Positions 7,687 to 13,636 of a DNA stretch of 32,205 bases are shown here, piece by piece (the stretch's first letter is position 1; each line of letters opens with the position of its first letter). Position numbers and translations under genes: made by a program. The stretch spans positions 1-32,205 of the forward strand of contig CAJUSB010000023.1 of NCBI GenBank assembly GCA_910589115.1. The letters run 5' to 3'. The stretch is from an uncultured Clostridia bacterium. Its GTDB lineage: Bacteria > Bacillota > Clostridia > Oscillospirales > Butyricicoccaceae. The notes beneath the pieces are model-generated. The model did not search any database, had not been told where the DNA came from, and worked only from the letters and a program-made list of their open reading frames with translations.

Positions 7687-8568
7687 TCAAAGTAACCAAA
7701 TCGTAATAGCAACCATATATGCAAAAGCAAGAAAAGACCTGTCAAGGTTGTCATACCTTGTAGCTACTCAACGAGATGCCGCTCTTTGTAAATCCAATAA
7801 TCTACCGACCAGGTTTCCTTGGCATTGCTTTTGAGAGGAATTACAACGGTTGCTTCATGTTCTATGATGTATGCAAGGATTTCTTTCGTGCCAGAAGCCT
7901 TATCGGCAAGCAAGTTACTGCCTGTAATATCTGTCATATTCATAAGTTCAATGGCATGAGTTGAATCTTCGTCATTGCCAGGAGAAAGTAAAAAAGCAAC
8001 AGGATTCCCTAACCCATCTATATAGAAAACGTCAGAGTTTTGCCGGATATTTCTTACAATCATAAATACATTTAAGATTTCTGCAAATATTTCAATCGGA
8101 ACACTTTTTAAGTTTGCTATATTTACATACAAAATAGAGATGAACATGTCTAACTTAACGTTGGCAAGATACCATCGTTTTCTATATACTATGGCATGAA
8201 TTTTCGTATTTAGACCGCCTTTTGTCGGTCCGATAGCTTTATTCCGTTTTTCCACCATTAGAGCTCTCATGAACCTTGCCACAAGTCGAATCAATACTGA
8301 AATTTTCAGTATCTGCTCCCTTATTCAGTTCAGAAGAAATCTGCATACCATCATCCCTCCATTTAGCAAAACAAGCATAGACACTTTACCATCGACCATA
8401 TCGTTTTGGAAGCTGTCTCCATTGTGCCCCACTATGATTGATCCAGAGCATCCCGTTCAGCATCATCCGGTTATCTTTCCTGGGGCGTCCTTTCTTCCCC
8501 ATGTTTTCCGGTGGGAGCAGTGGCTCAAGTCGTTTCCATTGTTCATCTGTAATGTCATAGTTATTCAT
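7687..8568 (-). pseudogene. IS5-family transposase, multiply disrupted
   Basis: The N-terminal part (8568-8386) reads like an IS5/IS427-type transposase, with DITDEQWKRLEPLLPP then GRPRKDNRMMLNG. A TAA replaces what was probably a Lys codon after RYGRW (about 8383-8385). The frame then continues through SVYACFAKWRDDG to a +1 slip in an A5 run near 8241-8245. After that come AIGPTKGGLNTKIHAIV, a 56-codon insertion, DGLGNPVAFLLSPG, and KERHLVE. A deletion with frameshift near 7764 removes about 10 residues, and the original C-terminus VATRYDNLDRSFLAFAYM runs to a stop at 7687. At least three independent lesions plus the insertion make it non-functional. Confidence 0.85.
8021..8186. mobile_element. 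166-bp MITE (TA target, IS630/Tc1-type) nested in the transposase
   Basis: The ends are perfect 11-bp inverted repeats (TATAGAAAACG), with a second matching TTGCC at the same internal distance. The element is flanked by TA on both sides (8019-8020 and 8187-8188), the expected TA duplication. Removing it with one TA restores the uninterrupted transposase reading HAIVDGLGNPV. The 168-bp net gain is exactly 56 codons without a stop, so the frame reads through. No transposase is encoded; movement would need an IS630/Tc1-type enzyme elsewhere. The family assignment rests on the TA target only. Confidence 0.8.
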
Positions 8569-8637
8569 ACTTTTATAATAGCATTCGCTTGATTTTTGTG
8601 CAACTTTAATTTTTCAAACAAGGCCTAAGATGTAAAC

Positions 8638-8722
8638 TGAGGAACCGCTGTGTACCGAACGGTATGTACGGTGATGTGCGCGGACATCAGGCGAACGAAT
8701 CACCAACTTCCTACTCAACTAC
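8638..8722 (+). other. Group II intron 3' fragment (domains V-VI)
   Basis: The stretch reads like intron domain V: GAACCGCTGTGTACC, an NNCGGTA turn, then GTACGGTGATGTG. A domain VI-like stem follows, ending CTTCCTACTCAACT with a plausible bulged branch-point A. It aligns with the independent minus-strand relic at about 9050-9130. No maturase precedes it; the IS boundary is only about 15 nt upstream, so the rest of the intron has been lost. Confidence 0.6.
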
Positions 8723-8757
8723 CACTTCACATTTCGTGAATTTTTTTGAAAAAAGGA

Positions 8758-8786
8758 TTGACTCTGCCACTCGGATATGGTAAAAT
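8758..8786 (+). promoter_or_regulatory. Promoter of the tRNA-Thr gene
   Basis: TTGACT at 8758-8763, a 17-bp spacer, and TAAAAT at 8781-8786 with an upstream TGG extended element. The mature tRNA starts 38 nt after the -10. Confidence 0.8.
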
Positions 8787-8824
8787 ATATTCGTTCCACA
8801 GTGTGGAGGTTTACACGAAAAGAT

Positions 8825-8899
8825 GCTGGTGTGGCTCAGAGGTAGAGCAGCTCACTCGTAATGAGCAGGCCGTGGGTTCGATTCCCACCACCAGCTCCA
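8825..8899 (+). tRNA. tRNA-Thr (anticodon CGU)
   Basis: All four arms fold. The acceptor GCTGGTG pairs with CACCAGC (8889-8895), discriminator U at 8896, and the CCA is encoded at 8897-8899. The T-arm is GTGGG-TTCGATT-CCCAC. The anticodon stem GCTCA/TGAGC holds loop CTCGTAA with anticodon CGT at 8857-8859, reading the ACG Thr codon. It is a single-gene transcript with its own promoter and terminator. Confidence 0.95.
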
Positions 8900-8964
8900 A
8901 CCGCATATGGCCATCGGCTGTATGCGTAAATGATTGGACTTTATAGTATTATTTCTTTATTTTT

Positions 8965-8997
8965 ACCTTTTCCCAAAATGGAAAAGGTATTTTTTTA
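8965..8997 (+). terminator. Rho-independent terminator after tRNA-Thr
   Basis: A 9-bp stem, ACCTTTTCC/GGAAAAGGT, with a 6-nt loop, followed by ATTTTTTT. Confidence 0.85.
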
Positions 8998-9129
8998 TTT
9001 CTATCCCTCATACCGATATCATACGCTGCCACCATTCCGTTATTTTCACGGCAATCGGGTAGGATGCAAGCGAACAGTAGGCCTGCCAACCTACCACACC
9101 ACCGTGCGTACCGACCGGTACACGACTGT

Positions 9130-9342
9130 TCAACCGCATAAGTGCATTTTACGAACAAACTCGTAATAAGCTGGGAAGTCAAAATATCCCGCCTGTGCGA
9201 GCTTTTCGTTTGTAATGGGGCAAGTCCAGATTGGTAAGCCTTGGCCGGCTGGTATTCCCAGCTTTCGCAAATTGGCCACCTTTGTTTTGGGCTTCTTCCA
9301 TTGCTTCCAGATGTACATTCGGAATCAGCGCCGTAGCCACGC
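9130..9342 (-). pseudogene. ltrA: C-terminal fragment of group II intron reverse transcriptase/maturase
   Basis: The frame reads WLRR, a TGA stop, then FRMYIWKQWKKPKTKVANL and RKLGIPAGQ, which matches the thumb/X-domain end of intron-encoded proteins. A deletion leads to LTNEKL-type sequence (ITNEKLAQAGYFDF) and the usual short tail ending LCG before a stop. Only about 70 codons remain. Everything upstream is lost at the boundary with the palindromic element. Confidence 0.7.
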
Positions 9343-9722
9343 TGTAGTGGTCAAGCTTTTTGCAACACCTGTAGCTAAAAAAAGATTGGATTGCTGCATG
9401 GAGGATATCGGAGCTGTAGTCCAGGACAAACGCATTAGTAAACAATCTGTAACAAAGTATTAACAAATGTTCTGAATTTTGAATTTCAGTTTCCTGATAA
9501 ATTGTTTTATTGAAACGATAGCTATCAAAAAAAAACACCATTTCACAAGTAGCGTTCATCCTTTCGATACAATTTGTTAACAATCTGGAAACTCGTGCGT
9601 TTGTCCTGACAGCGGTGCGAAGCACCATTGACAAAAGACAACAGCTCCGATATCCTCCACTCAGCAATCCAATTTTTTCAGAATATCCGTCACAAATGTT
9701 TCAAAAAAGCTTAACCACTACA
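9343..9722. repeat. 380-bp imperfect palindromic (MITE-like) element
   Basis: The two halves mirror each other. The ends TGTAGTGGTCAAGC and GCTTAACCACTACA are inverted copies with one mismatch. The 38-bp blocks at 9380-9417 and 9641-9679 are inverted with about three differences. AGGACAAACGCA and TTAACAAAT also recur inverted further in. One arm carries an extra 28 nt or so. No transposase is encoded. Flanking duplications were not found, and intron sequence on both sides is discontinuous, so insertion probably came with a deletion. Confidence 0.6.
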
Positions 9723-9785
9723 CTTCCTGCTGTCGAGCGCATTGTGGACTTTCACCACCTAGTTGTTGCCCATGCCGTGCGCACT

Positions 9786-9840
9786 AAAAGGGCTGCTACC
9801 TTTACTAAACGGCAGCAGCCCTGCGCCGCGAAAAGCGGCG
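9786..9840 (-). terminator. Tandem hairpin terminator used as the intron insertion site
   Basis: Leftward, CGCCGC-ttttc-GCGGCG is followed by GGGCTGCTGCC/GGTAGCAGCCC (one mismatch) and TTTTA. The intron relic starts at the next base. Confidence 0.7.
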
Positions 9841-9983
9841 ATGTATGCACTTGTCAAATGCCAATGGAAACTTGTCGGATGCCAGGTAAGGAAGTGAAAG
9901 AAATGAATATCTTAGAAATGGAGGGTGTGGAAAACAGGAGAAAAACGAGAAACTACGGCATCATAAATGTTTCCGCTGTCTAT
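9786..9983 (-). ncRNA. Candidate small RNA with CU-rich loop
   Basis: A consensus promoter (9990-10018) fires leftward into a segment with no credible ORF that ends at a tandem hairpin terminator (9786-9840), giving a transcript of about 195 nt. Two complementary blocks close it: GGAAAC (9969-9974) with GTTTCC (9866-9871), and GATGCC (9957-9962) with GGCATC (9878-9883), separated by matched 6-nt internal loops. The enclosed 73-nt loop is rich in C and U and includes CCCTCC, TCTCCTG and CTTCCTTACC. These resemble anti-Shine-Dalgarno sequences, so it could pair with ribosome sites of target mRNAs. It could also be an orphan leader whose gene was displaced by the intron. No known RNA family was recognised. 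Confidence 0.5.
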
Positions 9984-9989
9984 GTTCAT

Positions 9990-10018
9990 AGTATATCGTT
10001 TTTTCTGTGATTTGTCAA
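9990..10018 (-). promoter_or_regulatory. Consensus sigma-70-type promoter of the candidate small RNA
   Basis: Read leftward: TTGACA (10013-10018), a 17-bp spacer, then TATACT (9990-9995). No gene on this strand starts downstream before the terminator. Confidence 0.75.
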
Positions 10019-10088
10019 ACCCTTAAATGAAATCAGCAGCTGCCAATATGCGGTGAAAAAGGCAGCTGTTCACAGACTTTCCTGATTT

Positions 10089-10120
10089 GAAAAAGGGTGC
10101 AGCCGCTTATAGCTGCACCC
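10089..10120 (-). terminator. Terminator of the nfn-like operon
   Basis: A 9-bp stem, GGGTGCAGC/GCTGCACCC, with an 8-nt loop, followed leftward by TTTTTC. It lies 13 nt after the stop of the gene at 10133. Confidence 0.85.
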
Positions 10121-10132
10121 ATGCAAAAACAA

Positions 10133-11527
10133 CTACTTTTTGCTTTTAATATATTTATCCATTGCAGCGGCTGCGCGTTTGCCTGCGCCCATCGCCAGTA
10201 TTACGGTTGCCGCGCCCGTAACCGTGTCACCACCTGCAAAAACACCATCCTTTGAGGTAAGGCCCGTTGCATCATCGGCCACGATACAGCCGCGCCGGTT
10301 GGTTTCAAGGCCGGGTGTGGTCGAACGGATCAGCGGGTTCGGGCTGGTGCCAATCGCGACAATGACCACATCCAGCTCCAGCGTAAATTCGCTCCCCTCA
10401 ACCGGTACCGGGCGGCGGCGTCCGGAATCATCCGGTTCGCCCAGCTCCATCTGCTGGCAGACCATCCCTTTGACCAGGTAAGTATCCGGATCGCCCAGCA
10501 CTTCCACCGGAGCAGTCAGGAATTTGAAAATAATCCCTTCTTCCTTCGCATGGTGGATTTCCTCAAGACGTGCGGGCAGCTCCGCCTCGCCGCGGCGGTA
10601 AACAATGTAAACCTCTTCCGCGCCCATCCGCTTCGCGCAACGTGCCGCATCCATCGCAACATTGCCGCCACCGACAACTGCAACCTTCTTTGCACGCATA
10701 ATCGGAGTCGGTGCGTCTTCCCGATAGGCTTTCATCAGGTTTACACGGGTGAGATATTCATTTGCCGAATATACACCATTATAGTTTTCACCCGGTACGT
10801 GCATAAAGGTGGGCAAGCCTGCGCCCGAGCCTACAAAAACTGCTTCATAACCATCTGCAAACAGATCGTCAATCGTTTCAGAACGGCCCACAACAAAGTT
10901 CAGCACAAATTCAACGCCCATATCTTTCAGGCTGTCGATTTCACTCTGCACGATTGCCTTGGGCAGACGAAATTCCGGGATACCGTACATCAGTACGCCG
11001 CCTGCCGTATGCAGGATCTCAAATACCGTCACATCATAACCCATCCGCGCAAGGTCGCCCGCACAGGTCAGCCCCGCAGGGCCTGCGCCAACGACAGCAC
11101 ACTTATGACCGTTCTTTTTGATTTCAAACGATTTCTTTTCGGCATGGCTGCGCGCCCAGTCAGCTGCAAAACGCTCCAGACGTCCAATGGCAACCGGTTC
11201 CCCCTTAATACCACGTACACAGTATTTTTCACACTGGCTCTCCTGCGGGCAAACACGTCCGCATACTGCCGGAAGTGCAGAGGTTTCCTTTATCTTTTCT
11301 GCGGCCTCGGCAAATTTCCCTTCGGCAACCAGCGCAATAAAGTCAGGTATCTGCACCGCTACCGGGCAGCCCTGCACACAAGGGCGGTTTTTGCAGTTCA
11401 GGCAGCGCTTTGCTTCCTCGACCGCCATCTCCGGCGTATAGCCAAGCGCAACCTCTTCAAAGTTTTTATTCCGGATATCTGGCGCCTGCTCCGGCATCGC
11501 CACTTTGTCCGCTCTCATATTCGCCAT
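10133..11527 (-). CDS. nfnB: NADPH-dependent glutamate-synthase-like flavoprotein (NfnB / GltA type)
   Basis: The 464-residue protein has the GltD-like layout. An N-terminal ferredoxin-type region has Cys42, Cys45, Cys50 and Cys54 (CLNCKNRPCVQGC) and a second cluster (CGRVCPQESQCEKYC). A first dinucleotide fold (GAGPAGLTCAGDLA) binds FAD, a second (VVGGGNVAMDAAR) binds NADP(H), and a closing GVFAGGDTVTGAATV segment contacts flavin. With the preceding NfnA-like protein it fits the cytoplasmic electron-bifurcating NADH-dependent ferredoxin:NADP oxidoreductase. Such genes are often labelled glutamate synthase small subunit, but no GltB-type large subunit is next to it. The start at 11527 has GGAGG 9 nt upstream and lies one base after the partner's stop. 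The longer frame to 11632 runs back into that gene and is rejected. Confidence 0.85.
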   Translation of the reverse strand: MANMRADKVAMPEQAPDIRNKNFEEVALGYTPEMAVEEAKRCLNCKNRPCVQGCPVAVQIPDFIALVAEGKFAEAAEKIKETSALPAVCGRVCPQESQCEKYCVRGIKGEPVAIGRLERFAADWARSHAEKKSFEIKKNGHKCAVVGAGPAGLTCAGDLARMGYDVTVFEILHTAGGVLMYGIPEFRLPKAIVQSEIDSLKDMGVEFVLNFVVGRSETIDDLFADGYEAVFVGSGAGLPTFMHVPGENYNGVYSANEYLTRVNLMKAYREDAPTPIMRAKKVAVVGGGNVAMDAARCAKRMGAEEVYIVYRRGEAELPARLEEIHHAKEEGIIFKFLTAPVEVLGDPDTYLVKGMVCQQMELGEPDDSGRRRPVPVEGSEFTLELDVVIVAIGTSPNPLIRSTTPGLETNRRGCIVADDATGLTSKDGVFAGGDTVTGAATVILAMGAGKRAAAAMDKYIKSKK

Positions 11528-11528
11528 T

Positions 11529-12374
11529 TCACTTGACCTCCATTTTATGCAGATTGCATGTATGCCGTTCCATTGCAGCCTTTTCCTGTTCCTTATACAT
11601 CGCAGAACGGCGCATGGATTCGTCAAAATCAATCAGGTGTCCGTCAAAGTCAGGCCCGTCAACACAGGCAAACTTTGTCTCGCCGCCAACCGTCAGCCGG
11701 CAGCCGCCGCACATGCCGGTACCGTCAACCATCGTTGCATTCATGGAAACAATCGTTTTAATGCCATAGGGGCGGGTCGTCTCACAGACAAATTTCATCA
11801 TAATCATAGGGCCGATTGCAATTACAGCATCATACTGGTTCCCTGCGTCGATCAGCTCCTTCAAAACCTGCGTAACAAGCGCTTTCCGCCCATTGGAACC
11901 ATCATCGGTAACAATATGCAGGTTTGTGCTGGCAGCACGCATTTCATCCTCTAGTATAATGATATCCTTGCTGCGGAATCCCGCAATCAGGTCAACCTCT
12001 GCACCCATTTCATGCAGCGCCTTTGCCTGTGGATAAGCAATCGCACAGCCCAGCCCGCCGCCAACGACAGCAACCCTTTTCAGGCCTTCCAGCTCACTTG
12101 GACGGCCAAGCGGTCCGGCAAAGTCGTGAATCGCCTCACCCTCCGCAAGCTCACTAAGCGCCTGCGTTGAAGCACCAGCCGCCTGGAAAATAATCGTGAT
12201 CTCGCCGCTTTCACGGTTATAGTCCGCAATGGTCAGCGGGATGCGTTCCCCATCTTCATCCACACGCAGGATGATGAACTGCCCGGGCCTGCACTTTCGC
12301 GCAACGTGCGGCGCATCAACGACCATCAGCGTTGTATTGCTGTTCAACACCTTTTTTTTGAGAATTTTATACAT
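11529..12374 (-). CDS. nfnA: Sulfide/dihydroorotate dehydrogenase-like FAD/NAD-binding subunit (NfnA type)
   Basis: This 281-residue protein is of the ferredoxin-NADP reductase-like PyrK/NfnA family. An N-terminal barrel carries the flavin-binding PGQFIILRVDEDGERIPLT segment, then comes VAVVGGGLGCAIAYP (NAD-binding), and a C-terminal 2Fe-2S site with Cys in MCGGCRLTV and FACVDGP. The Asp-Gly-Thr before the Cys pair is typical of the Nfn subgroup. Paired with NfnB it would couple NADH and reduced ferredoxin oxidation to NADP reduction, supplying NADPH in a strict anaerobe. The start ATG at 12374 has GGGAG 4 nt upstream. The promoter is at 12571-12599, leaving a leader of about 190 nt that contains a palindromic repeat. 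Confidence 0.85.
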   Translation of the reverse strand: MYKILKKKVLNSNTTLMVVDAPHVARKCRPGQFIILRVDEDGERIPLTIADYNRESGEITIIFQAAGASTQALSELAEGEAIHDFAGPLGRPSELEGLKRVAVVGGGLGCAIAYPQAKALHEMGAEVDLIAGFRSKDIIILEDEMRAASTNLHIVTDDGSNGRKALVTQVLKELIDAGNQYDAVIAIGPMIMMKFVCETTRPYGIKTIVSMNATMVDGTGMCGGCRLTVGGETKFACVDGPDFDGHLIDFDESMRRSAMYKEQEKAAMERHTCNLHKMEVK

Positions 12375-12451
12375 CTTGCTTGCTCCCTCACTTTTCTGAG
12401 CGATTTTCTTTCACCATACCCGTGTGCAGAAATCTTTGCCGTATCCGCCCC

Positions 12452-12521
12452 TTCGTCCCGCCCGCAGGCGATGAATGGGAGTCCAGAGGGACAAGTCCCT
12501 CTGGCGCTGTCTGCGTAAGAC
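12452..12521. repeat. REP-like palindromic intergenic repeat, copy 1
   Basis: It shares the frame CGTCCCGCCCGCAGGCGA, then GGGAGTCCAGAGGG, then CCCTCTGG with copy 2 at 25037-25130. Its core CCAGAGGGAC-aa-GTCCCTCTGG (12483-12504) is a perfect 10-bp hairpin. It is transcribed in the leader of nfnA. Confidence 0.75.
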
Positions 12522-12570
12522 CGCCCGCCGCGCAGGCGGATAAAGCGGCAATTTTAACGCTCGCGAGTAT

Positions 12571-12599
12571 AGTATATCCCTGAATGCGAAAAATTGCAA
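12571..12599 (-). promoter_or_regulatory. Promoter of the nfnA-nfnB operon
   Basis: Leftward: TTGCAA (12594-12599), 17-bp spacer, TATACT (12571-12576). It is back to back with the rightward promoter at 12677-12705. Confidence 0.65.
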
Positions 12600-12676
12600 G
12601 AGGTGCAATGCACAAAAGCACGGCAGCAGCTGCATTTCCTCCTCATCGCAGGGCCTTCCCTCCCCCCAGATTCCGC

Positions 12677-12705
12677 TTGCAGAAAAAGGGGAATCATGGT
12701 ATAAT
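12677..12705 (+). promoter_or_regulatory. Promoter of the small membrane protein gene
   Basis: TTGCAG (12677-12682), 17-bp spacer, then TGGTATAAT with -10 TATAAT at 12700-12705, a consensus extended -10. Confidence 0.7.
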
Positions 12706-12735
12706 TTAAGCAGCCTTCACGAAAGGAAGATGAAA

Positions 12736-13038
12736 ATGGACGAACAAAAGGAGCAGTTACCCGCAGCAGAGGATGCTTTGCCGCCAGCGGAAAATGAAGA
12801 AGAACTCCCACAGGAAAACCGTATTTTCGGAATGCGCCGCCGCACATTCCATCTGGTAGTTGTCGGCTATGCGCTCGGGATCATTGCAGTCTCACTGCTG
12901 TGTATCGCTAAAGTGCTGCCGGAGGATACAGGAACCATCTTTCCCGGTTCCATCGGTGCAGCGCTCGGCTATTTTCTCGCGTGGCAGCTGGACAAACGCG
13001 ATGCCGCACAGGCTTCTGACAAAACCGAACAGCCGTAA
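12736..13038 (+). CDS. Small two-helix membrane protein, unknown function
   Basis: The 100-residue product is not recognised. An acidic, Pro/Glu-rich N-terminus (about residues 1-30) is followed by a basic patch (MRRRTF) and a first hydrophobic helix near 38-58 (LVVVGYALGIIAVSLLCIA). A Gly-rich second helix lies near 66-85 (GSIGAALGYFLAWQL), and the tail is charged and hydrophilic. The basic patch before helix 1 suggests a cytoplasmic N-terminus. The start at 12736 is preferred because AAAGGAAG lies 6 nt upstream; the ATG at 12730 touches that site. It is a monocistronic gene with its own promoter and a short hairpin after the stop. Confidence 0.75.
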   Translation: MDEQKEQLPAAEDALPPAENEEELPQENRIFGMRRRTFHLVVVGYALGIIAVSLLCIAKVLPEDTGTIFPGSIGAALGYFLAWQLDKRDAAQASDKTEQP

Positions 13039-13053
13039 AGACGTATATTTTCA

Positions 13054-13076
13054 GCCGCCCCTTGCCGGGCGGCTTT
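13054..13076 (+). terminator. Hairpin after the small membrane protein gene
   Basis: GCCGCCC/GGGCGGC with a 6-nt loop followed by TTTA; the T tract is short, so it may be a weak terminator. Confidence 0.6.
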
Positions 13077-13148
13077 ACGTTATAAAAAAGCCACGTGTCA
13101 GGAAAGGCATCGCTTTCCGCACGCGGCAACATCGGTTCGCTTGTATAG

Positions 13149-13173
13149 AAAAAACGCGCCCCCGGAGGGCGCG
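13149..13173 (-). terminator. Leftward terminator of the candidate ncRNA
   Basis: Stem CGCGCCC/GGGCGCG with a 5-nt loop followed leftward by TTTTTT. No protein gene on this strand lies upstream within 1.5 kb, so it must serve another transcript. Confidence 0.8.
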
Positions 13174-13337
13174 GCTTTCAGGGGGAGCAGCAAGGTAAGG
13201 CACAGCCCTCCCCATCAGCTGTTGCATGGGAAGGAGGCTCCGGGCAAGTGAAACGAAGGGAACAAATCGGACACAGGATTGATTGGTATGGTTTTGGATA
13301 AGTGCTGCTCACCTTTTTGCTGTATTCGATTTTATTT
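13149..13337 (-). ncRNA. Candidate structured non-coding RNA, about 190 nt
   Basis: A near-consensus leftward promoter (13344-13372) and a strong leftward terminator (13149-13173) enclose a segment without any credible ORF. The RNA would close with GGTGAGCAGC near its 5' end pairing with GCTGCTCCCC before the terminator. It has an apical stem CCTTCCCAT/ATGGGGAGG. Length and promoter strength resemble 6S RNA, but the internal bubble is very lopsided (about 65 nt against 15), so the family is left open. C/U-rich single-stranded stretches such as GTTCCCTTCG and CCTTACCTT could pair with ribosome sites. Confidence 0.5.
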
Positions 13338-13343
13338 GAATTC

Positions 13344-13372
13344 AATATACCACACACTTACTCATTCGTCAA
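13344..13372 (-). promoter_or_regulatory. Promoter of the candidate ncRNA
   Basis: Leftward: TTGACG (13367-13372), 17-bp spacer, TATATT (13344-13349) preceded by TGG (extended -10). Confidence 0.75.
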
Positions 13373-13551
13373 CAGAAAAATAACAAATCCCAGATTTTTT
13401 CACGTTTCGACCAAAAACACATCAGATTTTTGTGCATTCTCGTGTGAATCTGCCAGCAGCGCAGGCTGATTGGTTAGAAGTCCTAAGTTTCCAACGGCAG
13501 GACACGAAAAATATGGAAATTTCGGCTCTATAAATCATCAGCAAAACAGGA

Positions 13552-13557
13552 TATAAT
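13552..13557 (+). promoter_or_regulatory. Possible -10 element upstream of the acyltransferase-fold gene
   Basis: TATAAT lies 80 nt before the start codon at 13637; no good -35 is seen. Nothing else is recognised in 13374-13636. Confidence 0.4.
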
Positions 13558-13636
13558 AATCGTTAGAAGCTATGTCCGGGAAAAAACAAATTCAGGCGGT
13601 GCTTTCCGCACAAATCACGATGGAGATGATTTCAAA

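Larger units (their letters stand above)
7662..8621 (-). mobile_element. Decayed IS5-family (IS427-like) insertion sequence
   Basis: Perfect 13-bp terminal inverted repeats (TTGTTTGAAAAAT) lie at 7662-7674 and, inverted, at 8609-8621. They enclose a minus-strand transposase pseudogene. The true right end may reach 8625, where GGCC extends the repeat. No convincing target duplication is visible. Its length of about 960 bp includes a nested 168-bp insertion. It abuts a group II intron 3' fragment, so it probably inserted into that intron and the rest was lost. Confidence 0.8.
9050..9784 (-). mobile_element. Relic group II intron
   Basis: On the minus strand the relic begins at 9784 with a GTGCGC 5' end. 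Domain I-like sequence follows (GGCATGGGC, then TAGGTGGTGAAAGTCCAC) to about 9723. A 380-bp palindromic element (9343-9722) replaces most of the intron. The C-terminal part of a maturase follows (9130-9342). Domains V-VI lie just after the maturase stop (GTGTACCGGTCGGTACGC, then a stem ending CCTACCCGATT near 9050). The 5' junction is directly after a terminator hairpin and its TTTTA tract, as expected for bacterial class C introns; the class call is inference. It cannot splice or move with so much missing. Confidence 0.7.

Noticed and set aside
8241..8245. Programmed frameshift in the IS5 transposase
   Set aside because: The shift needed is +1 rather than the usual -1, and a nonsense codon and a C-terminal deletion already inactivate the gene.
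9179..9667. 162-codon minus-strand frame
   Set aside because: It runs across the palindromic element and the maturase remnant in the wrong frame; the maturase residues are found in another frame.
9615..10010. 131-codon plus-strand frame
   Set aside because: It lies opposite the candidate small RNA. Its SD-like stretches are just the complement of the CU-rich loop, and it starts inside the palindromic element.
10550..11536. 328-codon plus-strand frame
   Set aside because: Antisense to the NfnB-like gene; no ribosome site and no domain pattern.
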